From Thermodesulfobacteriota bacterium (GTDB taxonomy: Bacteria; Desulfobacterota; Anaeroferrophillalia; Anaeroferrophillales; Tharpellaceae), in assembly GCA_024763535.1 (NCBI GenBank), contig JANTFH010000001.1, positions 71,337 to 128,867 on the forward strand: a DNA stretch of 57,531 bases, in the 5' to 3' direction. Both the position numbers and the translations under genes were made by a program. The notes beneath the pieces were generated by a model. That model did no database searches. It saw nothing but the letters and a program-made list of their open reading frames with translations, and was not told where the DNA came from. Of the stretch, positions 1 through 9,138 are shown in pieces; position 1 is the first letter of the stretch; each line of letters starts with the position of its first letter.

Positions 1-126
1 GATGGCTGCGCAAAAATTCCGCTATACTGCGTCAGTTCTCAGTTTCTACGTTCGACATACTGTATGTATGGTCTCACGCAGAAACTGAAAACTTCCTTGC
101 CTAGCGAAATTTTTGCTTTGCCATTC
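1..126. repeat. Long imperfect palindrome of about 126 bp
   Basis: The left half reads almost as the reverse complement of the right half, centred near base 63 (CATACTGTATGTATG). Matching arm segments include CAGTTCTCAGTTTCTACG near 33-50 against the complement of the segment near 80-97, and GCAAAAATTCCGC near 10-22 against the complement of GCGAAATTTTTGC near 105-117. As RNA or single-stranded DNA it would form one long hairpin. No reading frame is evident. It directly precedes a second, different repeat, so this end of the window looks like a place where short mobile repeats collect. It may continue to the left of the window. Confidence 0.6.
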
Positions 127-140
127 GCGTTGGCAGAGTT

Positions 141-251
141 TTCTCGATGTGGGGACAGAATTCAATTCTGTCCCCGGTAACGGTCAGCGAAGCGGAGTTT
201 GCGCTGTTTGCTGCAGCTTTACGGTATGACGGTAAGCAAGTCGAATATTTA
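141..251 (+). repeat. Dispersed palindromic repeat, copy A
   Basis: The core at 151-175 has two 12-base arms (GGGGACAGAATT and its complement) around one central base. A conserved tail follows with AGCGAAGCGGAGTTTG and, about 40 bases on, GTAAGCAAG.CGAATATTTA. The same arrangement recurs near 47619, 53908 and 56490, always in this orientation. It resembles REP-type elements mobilised by IS200-like REP transposases, but no such transposase is in the window. The rest of 1-355 shows no gene; a ribosome-binding site for the next gene lies at 342-348. Confidence 0.75.
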
Positions 252-355
252 AGCAGGTTTTAACAGAACAACAATTTTTTCGTACCGGACCGGCGGGGGG
301 ATGCTTTTCGGCCCGGTTGCAAATTAACCTGAATCAGGATTAGGAGGAAGAGAAG

Positions 356-1534
356 ATGCGTACTCGACTATGGTGTGGTTTAATTGTGGGGTTGTGCTTG
401 AGTATGGCGGCGGGAGCTGCCTGGGCGGGTAATCCGATTAAAATCAGCGCCCAGCAGCCTTTGACCGGACGTTTCGCTTTTGCCGGGAAACATATTCATG
501 CCGGTCTGGCCGATTCTCTGGCTTATGCCAATGAGCAGGGCGGGGTTGACGGCATACCGATTAAGTATATTTACGATGATACCGGCTACGATCTGAAACG
601 GGCGGTTGCCTCCTTCAAGAAGGTGATGGCGAAAGAGAGCCCGGTTATGAATTACGGTGAGTCAACCGGTGAAGGTAAAGCTCTGGCACCGGAGATCAAC
701 AGCAAATACAAAATTCTTTACGGTTCGACCTCCTTTTCACAGGAGTTGGCGGATCGTAGCAAAAACCCTTATATGTTCGTCTCCGGGCCGACCTATGCCG
801 AGCAGTTCGGCCTGCTGCTTAAATACATCTCCAAACATCCGAAAACCAAGGGCAAAAAAGCGACCGTGGCTTTTTTCTACAGCGATACTGAATTCGGCCG
901 CGACCCGATACCCTATGCCCGCAAGATGGCGAAAAAATTCGGCGTAGAAGTGGTGGCTGAAGAGATTACCAAGGTTGGTGCCGTGGATGTCTCGAGTCAG
1001 ATCCTGGATCTTAAACGGCACAATCCCGACTACTGTATCTTTCAGGGTTATGTTGTGCCGCCGATTCCGTCAGTCATTAAGGGGGCCCGCGATTTCGGTA
1101 TGAAGACCACCTTCATGGGAACCTTCTGGGCCATGTCGAAGATGCTTCTGGGGAAACTTGGACCCGATGCCGAAGGCTACATGGGCGTCAATCCCTATGC
1201 CTACTGGCAGCAGACGGATGTGCCGATGATCAAAACCATTCAGGCCTTCAACAAGAAGCATCATCCGGAAATTAAATACCGCCCCAACTCCTATATGCAG
1301 GGCTGGTTTACGGGTATGGTTTTTGTCAAACTGGCCAAGATGTGCAAGGCCAAAGGCCTGCCGATTACCGGGCCCAATCTCAAAGATATGATTCCTCAGG
1401 TTAAAGACTGGGATACCGGTGACTTTGCCGGCAAGATCAGTTTTAGCGGCAGCAACGCCACCGGTGTTGGTAAAGTTTTTGTCGCCAAGAGCGGCGAGTT
1501 CGTACCGGCTTCGGACTGGATCTATCTGCAGTAA
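356..1534 (+). CDS. Branched-chain-type ABC transporter substrate-binding protein
   Basis: This is a periplasmic binding protein of the LivK/Peripla_BP_6 family, which captures branched-chain amino acids or similar small acids for an ABC importer. The first 24 residues are a typical Sec signal peptide (basic start, hydrophobic core, AWA-G cleavage site). The mature part opens with IKISAQQPLTGRFAFAGKHI, as is common in this family, and 392 residues is normal length. The start ATG follows AGGAGGAAGAGAAG. A LivF-like ATPase and an acyl-CoA synthetase follow, an arrangement often seen in deltaproteobacteria where the ligand may be an aromatic or short-chain acid rather than an amino acid. The partner permeases and LivG are not in the window and probably lie to the left. 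The ligand cannot be told from sequence. Confidence 0.9.
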   Translation: MRTRLWCGLIVGLCLSMAAGAAWAGNPIKISAQQPLTGRFAFAGKHIHAGLADSLAYANEQGGVDGIPIKYIYDDTGYDLKRAVASFKKVMAKESPVMNYGESTGEGKALAPEINSKYKILYGSTSFSQELADRSKNPYMFVSGPTYAEQFGLLLKYISKHPKTKGKKATVAFFYSDTEFGRDPIPYARKMAKKFGVEVVAEEITKVGAVDVSSQILDLKRHNPDYCIFQGYVVPPIPSVIKGARDFGMKTTFMGTFWAMSKMLLGKLGPDAEGYMGVNPYAYWQQTDVPMIKTIQAFNKKHHPEIKYRPNSYMQGWFTGMVFVKLAKMCKAKGLPITGPNLKDMIPQVKDWDTGDFAGKISFSGSNATGVGKVFVAKSGEFVPASDWIYLQ

Positions 1535-1539
1535 AATAT

Positions 1540-1626
1540 GCAATCAGGGGTCGAATAGGTCTAAAAGGTCGAAGTGGTTATCCTCTTCGACTCTTTTAAC
1601 CCTTTCGACCTCTTCGACCTATTAGA
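1540..1626 (+). repeat. Cluster of GGTCGAA/TTCGACC inverted repeats
   Basis: Between the binding-protein and ATPase genes the sequence is built from GGTCGAA and TTCGACC words. GGTCGAATAGGTCTAAAAGG near 1549-1568 pairs with TTCGACCTATTAGAC near 1611-1625, so a hairpin of about 75 bases can form. There is no T-run after it, so it is not a classic terminator. It could slow exonucleases or lower expression of the ATPase relative to the abundant binding protein. No gene is present. Confidence 0.5.
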
Positions 1627-1667
1627 CATTAAGCGAACAACTCAATATGATCGAGCAAGAGGAAAAA

Positions 1668-2468
1668 ATGGCCCTTCTGCGGGTTAATAATATCGAGGTT
1701 ATCTATAACCACGTTGTCCTGGTGCTGAAAGGGCTGTCGCTCGAAGTACCTCAGGGTGAGATTGTCGCCCTTTTGGGCTCGAACGGGGCCGGAAAGTCGA
1801 CGACCTTAAAGGCGATCAGCGGTTTTCTGCCGTTGGAGGATGGTGAGATTCGTGATGGTTCGATCGAATTTATGGGGCAGGATCTGGTTGGCCTGGCCCC
1901 GCACCAGATTGTTCGTCGGGGAATCTTTCAGGTGCTCGAGGGCCGCCGGGTTTTTGAGGATTTGACGGTGGAGGAGAATTTAAGCTGCGGCGCTTATATC
2001 CGGCGGGATCGGGCTCAGATTAAAGATGATATTGAGAAATGCTTCAGCTATTTTCCCTCACTGAAAGAGCGCCGCAAAAGATTGGCGGGCTATCTTTCCG
2101 GCGGTGAACAGCAGATGCTGGCGATCAGCCGGGCCCTGCTTGCCCAGCCTAAACTGATGATGCTGGATGAGCCCTCTCTGGGACTGGCGCCGCTTCTAGT
2201 GGATGAGATCTTTGCCATAATCAAAGAGATCAACCAGCGTGAAGGAACGACCATCCTGCTGGTTGAACAGAATGCCCAGATTGCCCTCTCAATCAGTTCC
2301 TACGGTTATATCATGGAGAACGGCCGGATGATGCTTGACGGCCCGGTTGAACAGCTGCTCAATGATCAGGATGTGCAGGAGTTCTATCTCGGTTTCGGCC
2401 AATCGGGCGAAGAGAAGAGTTATCGCGACGTGAAACATTATAAACGGAGAAAACGGTGGCTGAGCTGA
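1668..2468 (+). CDS. livF: LivF-like ABC transporter ATP-binding protein
   Basis: This is one of the two cytoplasmic ATPases that power branched-chain-type ABC importers. Visible motifs are Walker A GSNGAGKST (about residues 38-46), the signature LSGGEQQ, Walker B LMMLDEP and a switch histidine replaced by LLVEQN, which is normal in LivF. I chose ATG 1668 because AAGAGG lies just upstream and homologues begin near this MALLRVNNIEV; an in-frame ATG at 1647 lacks a good ribosome-binding site. The end overlaps the next gene by 13 bases, so the two are translationally coupled. About 20 basic residues at the C-terminus, with KRRKRW near the end, are longer than usual. Confidence 0.9.
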   Translation: MALLRVNNIEVIYNHVVLVLKGLSLEVPQGEIVALLGSNGAGKSTTLKAISGFLPLEDGEIRDGSIEFMGQDLVGLAPHQIVRRGIFQVLEGRRVFEDLTVEENLSCGAYIRRDRAQIKDDIEKCFSYFPSLKERRKRLAGYLSGGEQQMLAISRALLAQPKLMMLDEPSLGLAPLLVDEIFAIIKEINQREGTTILLVEQNAQIALSISSYGYIMENGRMMLDGPVEQLLNDQDVQEFYLGFGQSGEEKSYRDVKHYKRRKRWLS

Positions 2469-4252
2469 GCGGCAAGACAATCTGTCAGGCTTTTCTGGAG
2501 ATGGCTGCCAAACGTTCCGATCAGGTGGCTCTGCGGGAAAAGGAGTACGGAATCTGGCAGCGGATTACCTGGCAGCAGTATCGTGAACATGTCACTAATT
2601 TTGCCCTGGGCCTGAAGGTTATAGGTTTTAACCGCGGCGATCATCTGGCGATTCTCAGTGATAACTGCCGCGAGTGGATCTACGCGGAACTGGGCACCAT
2701 CGCTTTGGGAGGAGTGACAATCGGGGTCTACCCCACCAGCCCGGCTCCGGAAGTACAATATGTGATAAACCATGCCGACGCCCGGTTTGTCGTGTGCGAA
2801 GATCAGGAACAGACCGATAAAATTCTTGAGGTCTGGGATGAACTGCCCCTGGTAGAAAAAATTATCGTTATAGATATGAAGGGCCTGCGTAACTATGACA
2901 AGGAAAATATCATCTCGTTTCAGGAGATCGAGGGTCTGGGTCGGGAACTGGCCGCGGAAAATCTGGGCCTGTTCGCGGCCGAGGTGGCTCAGGGTGATGC
3001 GGAAGATGTCTGTATCATGATCTATACCTCGGGTACCACCGGCAAACCCAAAGGGGCGATGATTAATCATCGGAATATCGAGGCGACGACCTTGAGTACG
3101 ATCAAGGCGATTGCTCCGACCGTCGATGATACGGTGGTTTCCTATCTGCCTTTATGCCATGTCGCCGAGAAAATCTTTACCCTGTTTTTACCGATATATG
3201 TCGGCTTCACGGTAAATTTTGCTGAAAGTATCGCCACCATTCAGTCGGATCTAAGGGAGATCGCTCCGACAATTTTTCTGGGTGTGCCCCGTATCTGGGA
3301 GAAACTGCAGTCGTCGATTATTATCAATATTAAAGAGACCTCGCCATTTAAACGCTGGCTCTATCATCGCTGCATGGCGATCGGCCGGCGTCGGAGTGAG
3401 CTCTCACTGTGGCCCGGACTCAGGATACTTGACATCCTGGCTTACTGGTTGATCTTTCGCTCTCTGTTGAATTATATCGGCCTGCGTAAGGCCCGCTTCT
3501 GCTTCTCGGCCGCCGCCAAGATCAGTCCGGAGGTCCTGCGTTTTTTTCACGATATCGGTCTGCGGGTCAAAGAGGGTTACGGGATGACTGAATGTACCGG
3601 GCTCTCCTTTATCCATATGGGAGATGATATTAAACTCGGTACGGTCGGTAAAGCGATCGATGTTATCGAATTCAAGATCAGCGAGCAGGGCGAGCTGCTG
3701 AAGCGGGGGGATTCAATCTTTGTCGGATATTACAAGGATAAAGTTGCAACTGAGCGGGTGATTATCGACGGCTGGCTTCACACCGGTGATGTTGCCACCC
3801 TGGATGAGGACGGCCATCTGCGGATCATCGACCGGATGAAGGATATCATCATCACCTCGGGCGGCAAGAATATTGCTCCTTCAGAGATCGAGAATGCCCT
3901 GACTACGAGTATCTATATCAAGGAGGCAATCGTTGTTGGTGAGGGCCGCAACTACCTGGCGGCGCTGATTCAGATCGATTTCGACAATGTCGGCAAATGG
4001 GCGATTGATCAGGACATCCCTTTCACCAATTTCAAGAACCTCTCGATGCTGCCCCAGGTTTATACCCTGATAAAGGAGGAGGTCGAGCGTTTCAACAAGC
4101 AGTTTGCCCGGGTTGAAAACATCCGTCGTTTCAAGCTTCTGACCAAAGAACTCGATCACGACGATGACGAGATGACCGCCACCATGAAGATTCGCCGGGC
4201 CAATGTCTATCGTAAGTTTGCGGCAGAGATAGATGAGATTTATCGTGCCTGA
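2456..4252 (+). CDS. Long-chain acyl-CoA synthetase (AMP-forming)
   Basis: This enzyme activates a carboxylic acid to its CoA thioester with ATP, through an acyl-adenylate. The 598 residues match the FadD15-like long-chain branch of the AMP-binding family. The P-loop YTSGTTGKPKG lies near residue 190, GYGMTE follows in the second half, and WLHTGDVATLDEDG and the hinge RMKDIIITSGGKNIAPSEIE are intact. Translation starts at GTG 2456 inside the livF end, preceded by CGGAGAAAACG. Its place after an ABC importer suggests uptake linked to activation of an imported acid. The true chain length or aromatic preference cannot be read from the sequence. The 87 bases after it, facing the convergent letB-like gene, hold no clear terminator. 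Confidence 0.9.
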   Translation: MAELSGKTICQAFLEMAAKRSDQVALREKEYGIWQRITWQQYREHVTNFALGLKVIGFNRGDHLAILSDNCREWIYAELGTIALGGVTIGVYPTSPAPEVQYVINHADARFVVCEDQEQTDKILEVWDELPLVEKIIVIDMKGLRNYDKENIISFQEIEGLGRELAAENLGLFAAEVAQGDAEDVCIMIYTSGTTGKPKGAMINHRNIEATTLSTIKAIAPTVDDTVVSYLPLCHVAEKIFTLFLPIYVGFTVNFAESIATIQSDLREIAPTIFLGVPRIWEKLQSSIIINIKETSPFKRWLYHRCMAIGRRRSELSLWPGLRILDILAYWLIFRSLLNYIGLRKARFCFSAAAKISPEVLRFFHDIGLRVKEGYGMTECTGLSFIHMGDDIKLGTVGKAIDVIEFKISEQGELLKRGDSIFVGYYKDKVATERVIIDGWLHTGDVATLDEDGHLRIIDRMKDIIITSGGKNIAPSEIENALTTSIYIKEAIVVGEGRNYLAALIQIDFDNVGKWAIDQDIPFTNFKNLSMLPQVYTLIKEEVERFNKQFARVENIRRFKLLTKELDHDDDEMTATMKIRRANVYRKFAAEIDEIYRA

Positions 4253-4339
4253 TAAGGGTTTTCTTTTTGTTTTTCCGGTAGCATTTATGCTTTTTCCCGC
4301 TCTCGCTTTTTCATGACCTGATCGTCACTTCCTCTTCCC

Positions 4340-7018
4340 TTATTCCAGAGCGATTACCGGCTGCCATTTAAGCCACTCCTCTTCCGGCTCACTATAGAGC
4401 TTGAAATGCTGGCCGGAGAGAGCTTTAAGGCCCATCTCCTCCCGGTTCGGGGTTGCCAGGCTGATGCCGCCGGCAATCAGGGCTTCGACCGATTCCGTAT
4501 CTATCTTGACTCCGGAGAATAGTCCGGCTTTCACCCGGACACCGCTGCTGTTCCAGAATCTGGAGTTGGCGTGCACCAGACGATCATAAGGAGGCCGGAT
4601 ATTAATATGAATCCAGACCTGCTGGGAGGTCGGTGCCAGTTGACTGCCGATGACGTTGCCGATCTCAATCTGACGATAATAGACTGGTGATCCCTTGCTC
4701 AGGGACCCGAGGCGGTCGGCTTCAAGAATGAGGTTCAGTCCGCTGTCATTCAGTGCTGTTATGGGGGCCTGTTTCAGGGCCGTGAAATTGGTAGCGGGCT
4801 CACCGCTGCCGGGGTAAATGGTGATATAGGCTCCTCTGATTACGGTGTCCAGGTTCCTGACACCTTTCAGGCTGATTTCGGGCTTAACCAGCCAGACTCT
4901 GGTATTCGCAGTGAAAAGCTTCCGGGCTTTTTTGTCGATCAACGCCTGGCAGATAACCGCATCCATCTCCGCGTTTAAGTTGATCTCTTTAACTTCTCCG
5001 ATAATAATGTTTTGGTAACGTATTTTAATCCCCGGATGTAGATTATGGGAATCAATAAATTTAATGGTAATTATGTCTTTATCGATATTTAAGGCATCCT
5101 CCCGGCTGTCGTAGAGGATGTATTGCTGATCCCGGCTGATTTTGACCGATTCCGGGTTTTCAGGATCCGGTGTAATAAAGGCGATGCCGCCGGCCAGCAT
5201 GCTCCTCAAAGAGCCGGTTTTGATTTCAATACCGGAAAGATCACCCTTAACGGAAACATTGCTGATGTTATAGAACAGGCTTTCCGGGCTTAACAGGTGT
5301 ACATATTTTTGCGCGATAAAGGTATTGATGAGAATCCATTTGCCGTTTTGATCTAGGCTGAATCCGGTTATCTTGCCGACCTTGATGAATTTATAGAAAA
5401 CCGGGGACCCCTCCGAGAAGTCTTTGGCATTTTCAGCCCTGAGTTGGATGGTGATACCCTGTTCGCTGAGTGCCGGGATCTGCTTGGTAGCCTCCTCTAC
5501 GTCGTCATAGACGGTGAAAGAGTGGAACTCTTCAGCCGGTTTCATCGGACTGCCGTCATCCGGGTTGGTGAAGGTGAGTCCGCCGGTCAGCATGGTGTCC
5601 ATGGTTCCGGTCTCTATATTGATGCCGGTTAAGTTTGCTTTAACTTTGACGCCGCCGATCTTCCAGAAAACCGAGTTCTTTTGAATCAGATGGGTATATT
5701 TTTTATAAATAAGGATCTGACCCAGTACCTTGCTGCCGTCGGAGCTTAATCTAAAATCTATGATTTCACCGATTTTCAGCTTGCGATAGAGAATCGGAGC
5801 GGCGATGGCAATTGAACCGGAATCGCTGGTGATGATGGTGAATTTTTTGCCGGCCGGCAGGATACTGTCCGTAGGAGGCGCTTTCTGGACATCAAAATAG
5901 TCTTTGAAAATTCCATCTCCCGGTTCAAAAGCGATATAGACCCCTTTAATCAGAGTCTCAAGGTTACGAATCCGGTTGATTGATATCTCCGGCCCCACCA
6001 CCCAGAAGCGAGTATTTTCCCGCAGGATAAATTCGGCCCGCGGATCAATATTGATGGTTGCCGTAACCTGGTGTTTAACCTCGTCAAAATTTATATCGGT
6101 AACCACTCCGGCCTCAAATCCGCGATATATTACCTTAGTGGTTCCGGCCTCAATCCCCTGGGCCGAGGGCAGGCGCAGAGTCATCTTGAGACCGAATTCA
6201 GCGGCGTCGTAATCTTCATAAAGAGAAAAAGTTCGGTTATTTTCCGCCGCCGGGCTGTCGGCCTGGTAGGCGGGTGTGTAGAGGCTGATACCGCCGTAAA
6301 CCAGAGAGGCCATACTCTCCATTCTGAATTTGAATCCGGAAAGTCCCCCTTTAAAATTGATGCCGCTGCTGTTCCAGAAGCGGGTTTTGGTTTTTATAAG
6401 GTGCTTAAATTGAGGCTCAACATAAGCGTTGATGATTACGCCTGGTCCCGATTCGTCCAGGGTGTAGCTCTGGACGGAGCCTACCGCAATATTTTTGTAA
6501 TAGAGCTTGGTGCCGCGTTGAATCGAGCCGAGGTTTTTGGATAACAGTTTAAGGTGCAGGCCGGGAGCTTCCATGGGAATCGGCGGCGGTTCCGACAGAC
6601 CGACAAATTCGCGACTGTCCTGCTTGGAAGTCCCCCGCCGAACCTCAATATAACTGCCCGAAAGCAGGGTTTCAAGGCCGCGTATCTGGCCGGCTGAAAC
6701 TTCCGGCTTGACAATCCAGAACTTGGTATCTTTGACGAGCCCATGTTTTGCCCGTTTATTCATCTCTATAGTTATCGAAACACTGTCAACTCCGGGGTCT
6801 ATTTCAATATTGCGGACGACACCTATTTCGATGCCCTTGTAGATAACCTTGGTTTTGCCTACGGTGATGCCCTCGGCGTCGGGGAAATGGACAACTATAT
6901 CGATACCGGCATTCTGGAAACTGTCGAAGAGCAGCCAGCCGCCTATCAGCAGGGCAAGAAAAGGTAAGATCCAGATCGGAGATACGCCCCGGCGTTTTTT
7001 TACTATCGGTGTTTCCAT
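4340..7018 (-). CDS. letB: LetB/YebT-like protein with seven MCE domains
   Basis: MCE proteins of this type form stacked hexameric rings that make a tunnel across the periplasm for lipid traffic between inner and outer membrane. One N-terminal membrane helix (about residues 14-31, ILPFLALLIGGWLLF) anchors the protein. Seven MCE/MlaD repeats can be counted from recurring segments such as GKTKVIYKGIEIGVV, GTKLYYKNIAVGSV, GTTKVIYRGFEAGVV, APILYRKLKIGEI, GSPVFYKFIKVGKI, GIKIRYQNIIIGEV and GSPVYYRQIEIGNV. Seven repeats and 892 residues fit Escherichia coli LetB (seven, about 880 residues) rather than PqiB (three). It is the last gene of a minus-strand operon, 37 bases after a LetA half. Start ATG follows AAAGGAT. 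Confidence 0.92.
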   Translation of the reverse strand: METPIVKKRRGVSPIWILPFLALLIGGWLLFDSFQNAGIDIVVHFPDAEGITVGKTKVIYKGIEIGVVRNIEIDPGVDSVSITIEMNKRAKHGLVKDTKFWIVKPEVSAGQIRGLETLLSGSYIEVRRGTSKQDSREFVGLSEPPPIPMEAPGLHLKLLSKNLGSIQRGTKLYYKNIAVGSVQSYTLDESGPGVIINAYVEPQFKHLIKTKTRFWNSSGINFKGGLSGFKFRMESMASLVYGGISLYTPAYQADSPAAENNRTFSLYEDYDAAEFGLKMTLRLPSAQGIEAGTTKVIYRGFEAGVVTDINFDEVKHQVTATINIDPRAEFILRENTRFWVVGPEISINRIRNLETLIKGVYIAFEPGDGIFKDYFDVQKAPPTDSILPAGKKFTIITSDSGSIAIAAPILYRKLKIGEIIDFRLSSDGSKVLGQILIYKKYTHLIQKNSVFWKIGGVKVKANLTGINIETGTMDTMLTGGLTFTNPDDGSPMKPAEEFHSFTVYDDVEEATKQIPALSEQGITIQLRAENAKDFSEGSPVFYKFIKVGKITGFSLDQNGKWILINTFIAQKYVHLLSPESLFYNISNVSVKGDLSGIEIKTGSLRSMLAGGIAFITPDPENPESVKISRDQQYILYDSREDALNIDKDIITIKFIDSHNLHPGIKIRYQNIIIGEVKEINLNAEMDAVICQALIDKKARKLFTANTRVWLVKPEISLKGVRNLDTVIRGAYITIYPGSGEPATNFTALKQAPITALNDSGLNLILEADRLGSLSKGSPVYYRQIEIGNVIGSQLAPTSQQVWIHINIRPPYDRLVHANSRFWNSSGVRVKAGLFSGVKIDTESVEALIAGGISLATPNREEMGLKALSGQHFKLYSEPEEEWLKWQPVIALE

Positions 7019-7055
7019 GAATTGTATCCTTTACAGTGTGGCTGAGTTTGTGAAC

Positions 7056-7682
7056 TCACGCATCCCATAGCAGTCTGGGGTCAAAGGTTATAGCCGCAAA
7101 CATTGTGCTTATGACTACTCCGACAAAGTAGGGAGCCGCTATATCGGCGGTAATCGTTGTAATATTTGTAAAATTTACCAGAACCTGAAGCAGGGCGATA
7201 ACGAAAATGTCCAGCATTGACCAGCGGCCGATAAATTCAATGATACGGAAAATCAGGGCTTTATGGCGCATCCAGCTGTCCCAGCGGAAATGAATTGAGA
7301 GCAGAATCAGAATCAGGCCGATTATCTTGAAACAGGGTACCAGGATGCTGGCCGTGAGAATGACCATGCCGATACCGTAGGAGCCTTCCTGAAAAAAGTA
7401 GATAATTCCGTCCATGATTGTCGAAGCTTCGGCGTTACCAAGATAGTTAACGTTCATGATCGGTAGAATATTGGCCGGAAAAGTCAAGATAAGAGCGGTT
7501 AAAACCAGGGCCCAGGTGCGATTCAAACTGCCGGGTTTGCGTAGATGAAGAGTGGCCCCGCAACGCGGGCAAACAGCCTCATCGGTAGAGGCTTCCGGCT
7601 GCCGGGGCGTGAGTTTACGGCAGTCGTGGCAGAGTACCAGATTGGCATCACGAGCGGTTGTAGTCATGGTTGAGCTGTTCAT
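7056..7682 (-). CDS. PqiA/LetA-like membrane protein, C-terminal half
   Basis: LetA and PqiA are inner-membrane partners of MCE tunnels, made of two similar halves each with a zinc ribbon and a four-helix membrane bundle. This 208-residue protein is a single half. A zinc ribbon sits at about residues 17-44 (CHDC...CPRC), followed by four hydrophobic segments. Its start overlaps the end of the preceding half by four bases (ATGA). Gene order, channel - half - half - LetB, implies this is the second half. Splitting LetA into two genes is a variant of the usual fused form; both halves look complete, so this is not a broken gene. Confidence 0.88.
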   Translation of the reverse strand: MNSSTMTTTARDANLVLCHDCRKLTPRQPEASTDEAVCPRCGATLHLRKPGSLNRTWALVLTALILTFPANILPIMNVNYLGNAEASTIMDGIIYFFQEGSYGIGMVILTASILVPCFKIIGLILILLSIHFRWDSWMRHKALIFRIIEFIGRWSMLDIFVIALLQVLVNFTNITTITADIAAPYFVGVVISTMFAAITFDPRLLWDA

Positions 7683-8365
7683 CGCGAGGCCCTCCCGGCT
7701 TCAATCTCCTCCCAGAACTCTTCCTCACTGAGGGATAAAGATGAACCAACGGTGGTTGCCATAAGAGCGATAAAACAGAAAAAACCAACATTGTAATGGA
7801 TACTGGCCATATGATGCATTTTAATGATGGTGACAAGGATGCCGATCATCTGCACCTCGGTCATTCCCCACTCATCAATTTGAATATAGATACGCATCAT
7901 TTTCGGCAGATAGTTGGGGATGCGTTTGAATTTAAGGTGGAGGCTGATCCAGAAGACCAGACAGAGTTTTGTCAGGGGGAACACTACACTGGTCAGGACC
8001 AGAGCGATTGCGATAGTAAAGTAGCCGGTGTGCCAGGTTGAAATTATCCCGTCGAAGATAGTTCCGGTATTTTTCAGGCCCATCGTATCGAGAGTCATGA
8101 TCGGCATGAAAACGGCGTAGGGAAAGAGCAGCAGACCGGTCAGGGAGAGCCCCAGGCTGTGGTCGATCGAATTTCTTTTCGGGGCTCTGAGAATCTCATC
8201 ACAGCGCGGGCAGACAAGTTTTTCTCCCGGTTGAACCGGGATATCTTCAAGCAGAAGATCACAGCCGGGGCAGGCCAGTACCTGAGACGGATCAAGCTTG
8301 TCGAATCCTGAATCGGTTTGCTGTTTGATGGTCGATTGCTCGGAAAATGTTTGATTCATGGCCAT
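7679..8365 (-). CDS. PqiA/LetA-like membrane protein, N-terminal half
   Basis: This 228-residue PqiA-domain protein has a zinc ribbon at about residues 32-57 (CPGC...CPRC) and four membrane helices, beginning with SLTGLLLFPYAVFMPIM. It pairs with the following PqiA half to make what is one protein in E. coli LetA. The family's role is to deliver or accept lipids at the inner-membrane end of the MCE tunnel. An extended polar N-terminus of about 30 residues precedes the ribbon. The ion-channel gene upstream stops at the base next to this start, so all four genes are probably cotranscribed. Confidence 0.88.
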   Translation of the reverse strand: MAMNQTFSEQSTIKQQTDSGFDKLDPSQVLACPGCDLLLEDIPVQPGEKLVCPRCDEILRAPKRNSIDHSLGLSLTGLLLFPYAVFMPIMTLDTMGLKNTGTIFDGIISTWHTGYFTIAIALVLTSVVFPLTKLCLVFWISLHLKFKRIPNYLPKMMRIYIQIDEWGMTEVQMIGILVTIIKMHHMASIHYNVGFFCFIALMATTVGSSLSLSEEEFWEEIEAGRASR

Positions 8366-9055
8366 CTACTCTGCGTCCCGGGTGAAACTCTGGGCGACTT
8401 GAATACCGACCAGCCGGGCCACCAGGACAGCGGTGAAAAACTGTCCGATGATCGCTTCAATATGACAAAAAGCCATGGCCGCCGGGGTCTGCGGGGTGAT
8501 GTCTCCGTAACCTAAAGTCGTCAGGGTGACAAAACTAAAATAGTGAAAATATTCAAACTGCTCTCGGAAAGGGATGCCGTTTTTTATCCCCGAGAACGAG
8601 CCGGGATGAATCTCTTCGAGCAGCATTAAAGCTGAGGCCCAGAGCAGACCCAGTAAAATATAGAGACAGAGAGCGGCCGCAATGAGTTCGGAGTCAATTT
8701 TGCGGGCGTGAAAAATATAGCGGCTGAAAGCCAGAACCAGAAGCAGCAGATAGGTAACCAGAACGGCATTGATTGCAATCTCGTTGATATGCATCAGCCT
8801 GAAGGTGCGGCTCCAGAGTATAACTGTCACTATCGCCAGCAGAGTAAACCCCGGCAAGCTGATAATCCTGCTCTCCTGGTGAATTGTATAGACCGCCGCA
8901 AAGAGAACGATGGAAAATAGGAATTGGACGGCTACGTCGGTGTGGGGGGCGGCATTTAAGAAAGGGCTGATAAGAAAATAGAGTAAAAGCCAGACCAGTA
9001 AAAATTTAAATTTGAAATGAAAACGAGTTCTCTTTTTTGAATTGTTACTATTCAT
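8366..9055 (-). CDS. Two-pore-type ion channel protein (potassium channel family)
   Basis: The C-terminal third carries the Ion_trans_2 pore: a helix, the selectivity filter TLTTLGYGDITP and a final helix IEAIIGQFFTAVLVARLVG. TLGYGD is the potassium signature. Upstream are about four further hydrophobic segments, so the protein resembles a six-helix channel without a recognisable charged voltage sensor or a cytoplasmic RCK domain. At 229 residues it is short but complete. It is the first gene of the run leading into the LetA halves, directly abutting them. The link between a potassium channel and a lipid tunnel is only positional. No obvious strong ribosome-binding site was seen. Confidence 0.82.
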   Translation of the reverse strand: MNSNNSKKRTRFHFKFKFLLVWLLLYFLISPFLNAAPHTDVAVQFLFSIVLFAAVYTIHQESRIISLPGFTLLAIVTVILWSRTFRLMHINEIAINAVLVTYLLLLVLAFSRYIFHARKIDSELIAAALCLYILLGLLWASALMLLEEIHPGSFSGIKNGIPFREQFEYFHYFSFVTLTTLGYGDITPQTPAAMAFCHIEAIIGQFFTAVLVARLVGIQVAQSFTRDAE

Positions 9056-9138
9056 ATTGAGAGAATCCTTAAATTAAAAAAACTGGTCCGGCTCAGATTA
9101 TTTACTTGCCTTTTCGGAGGCTCGTATTGGTTGGATGA

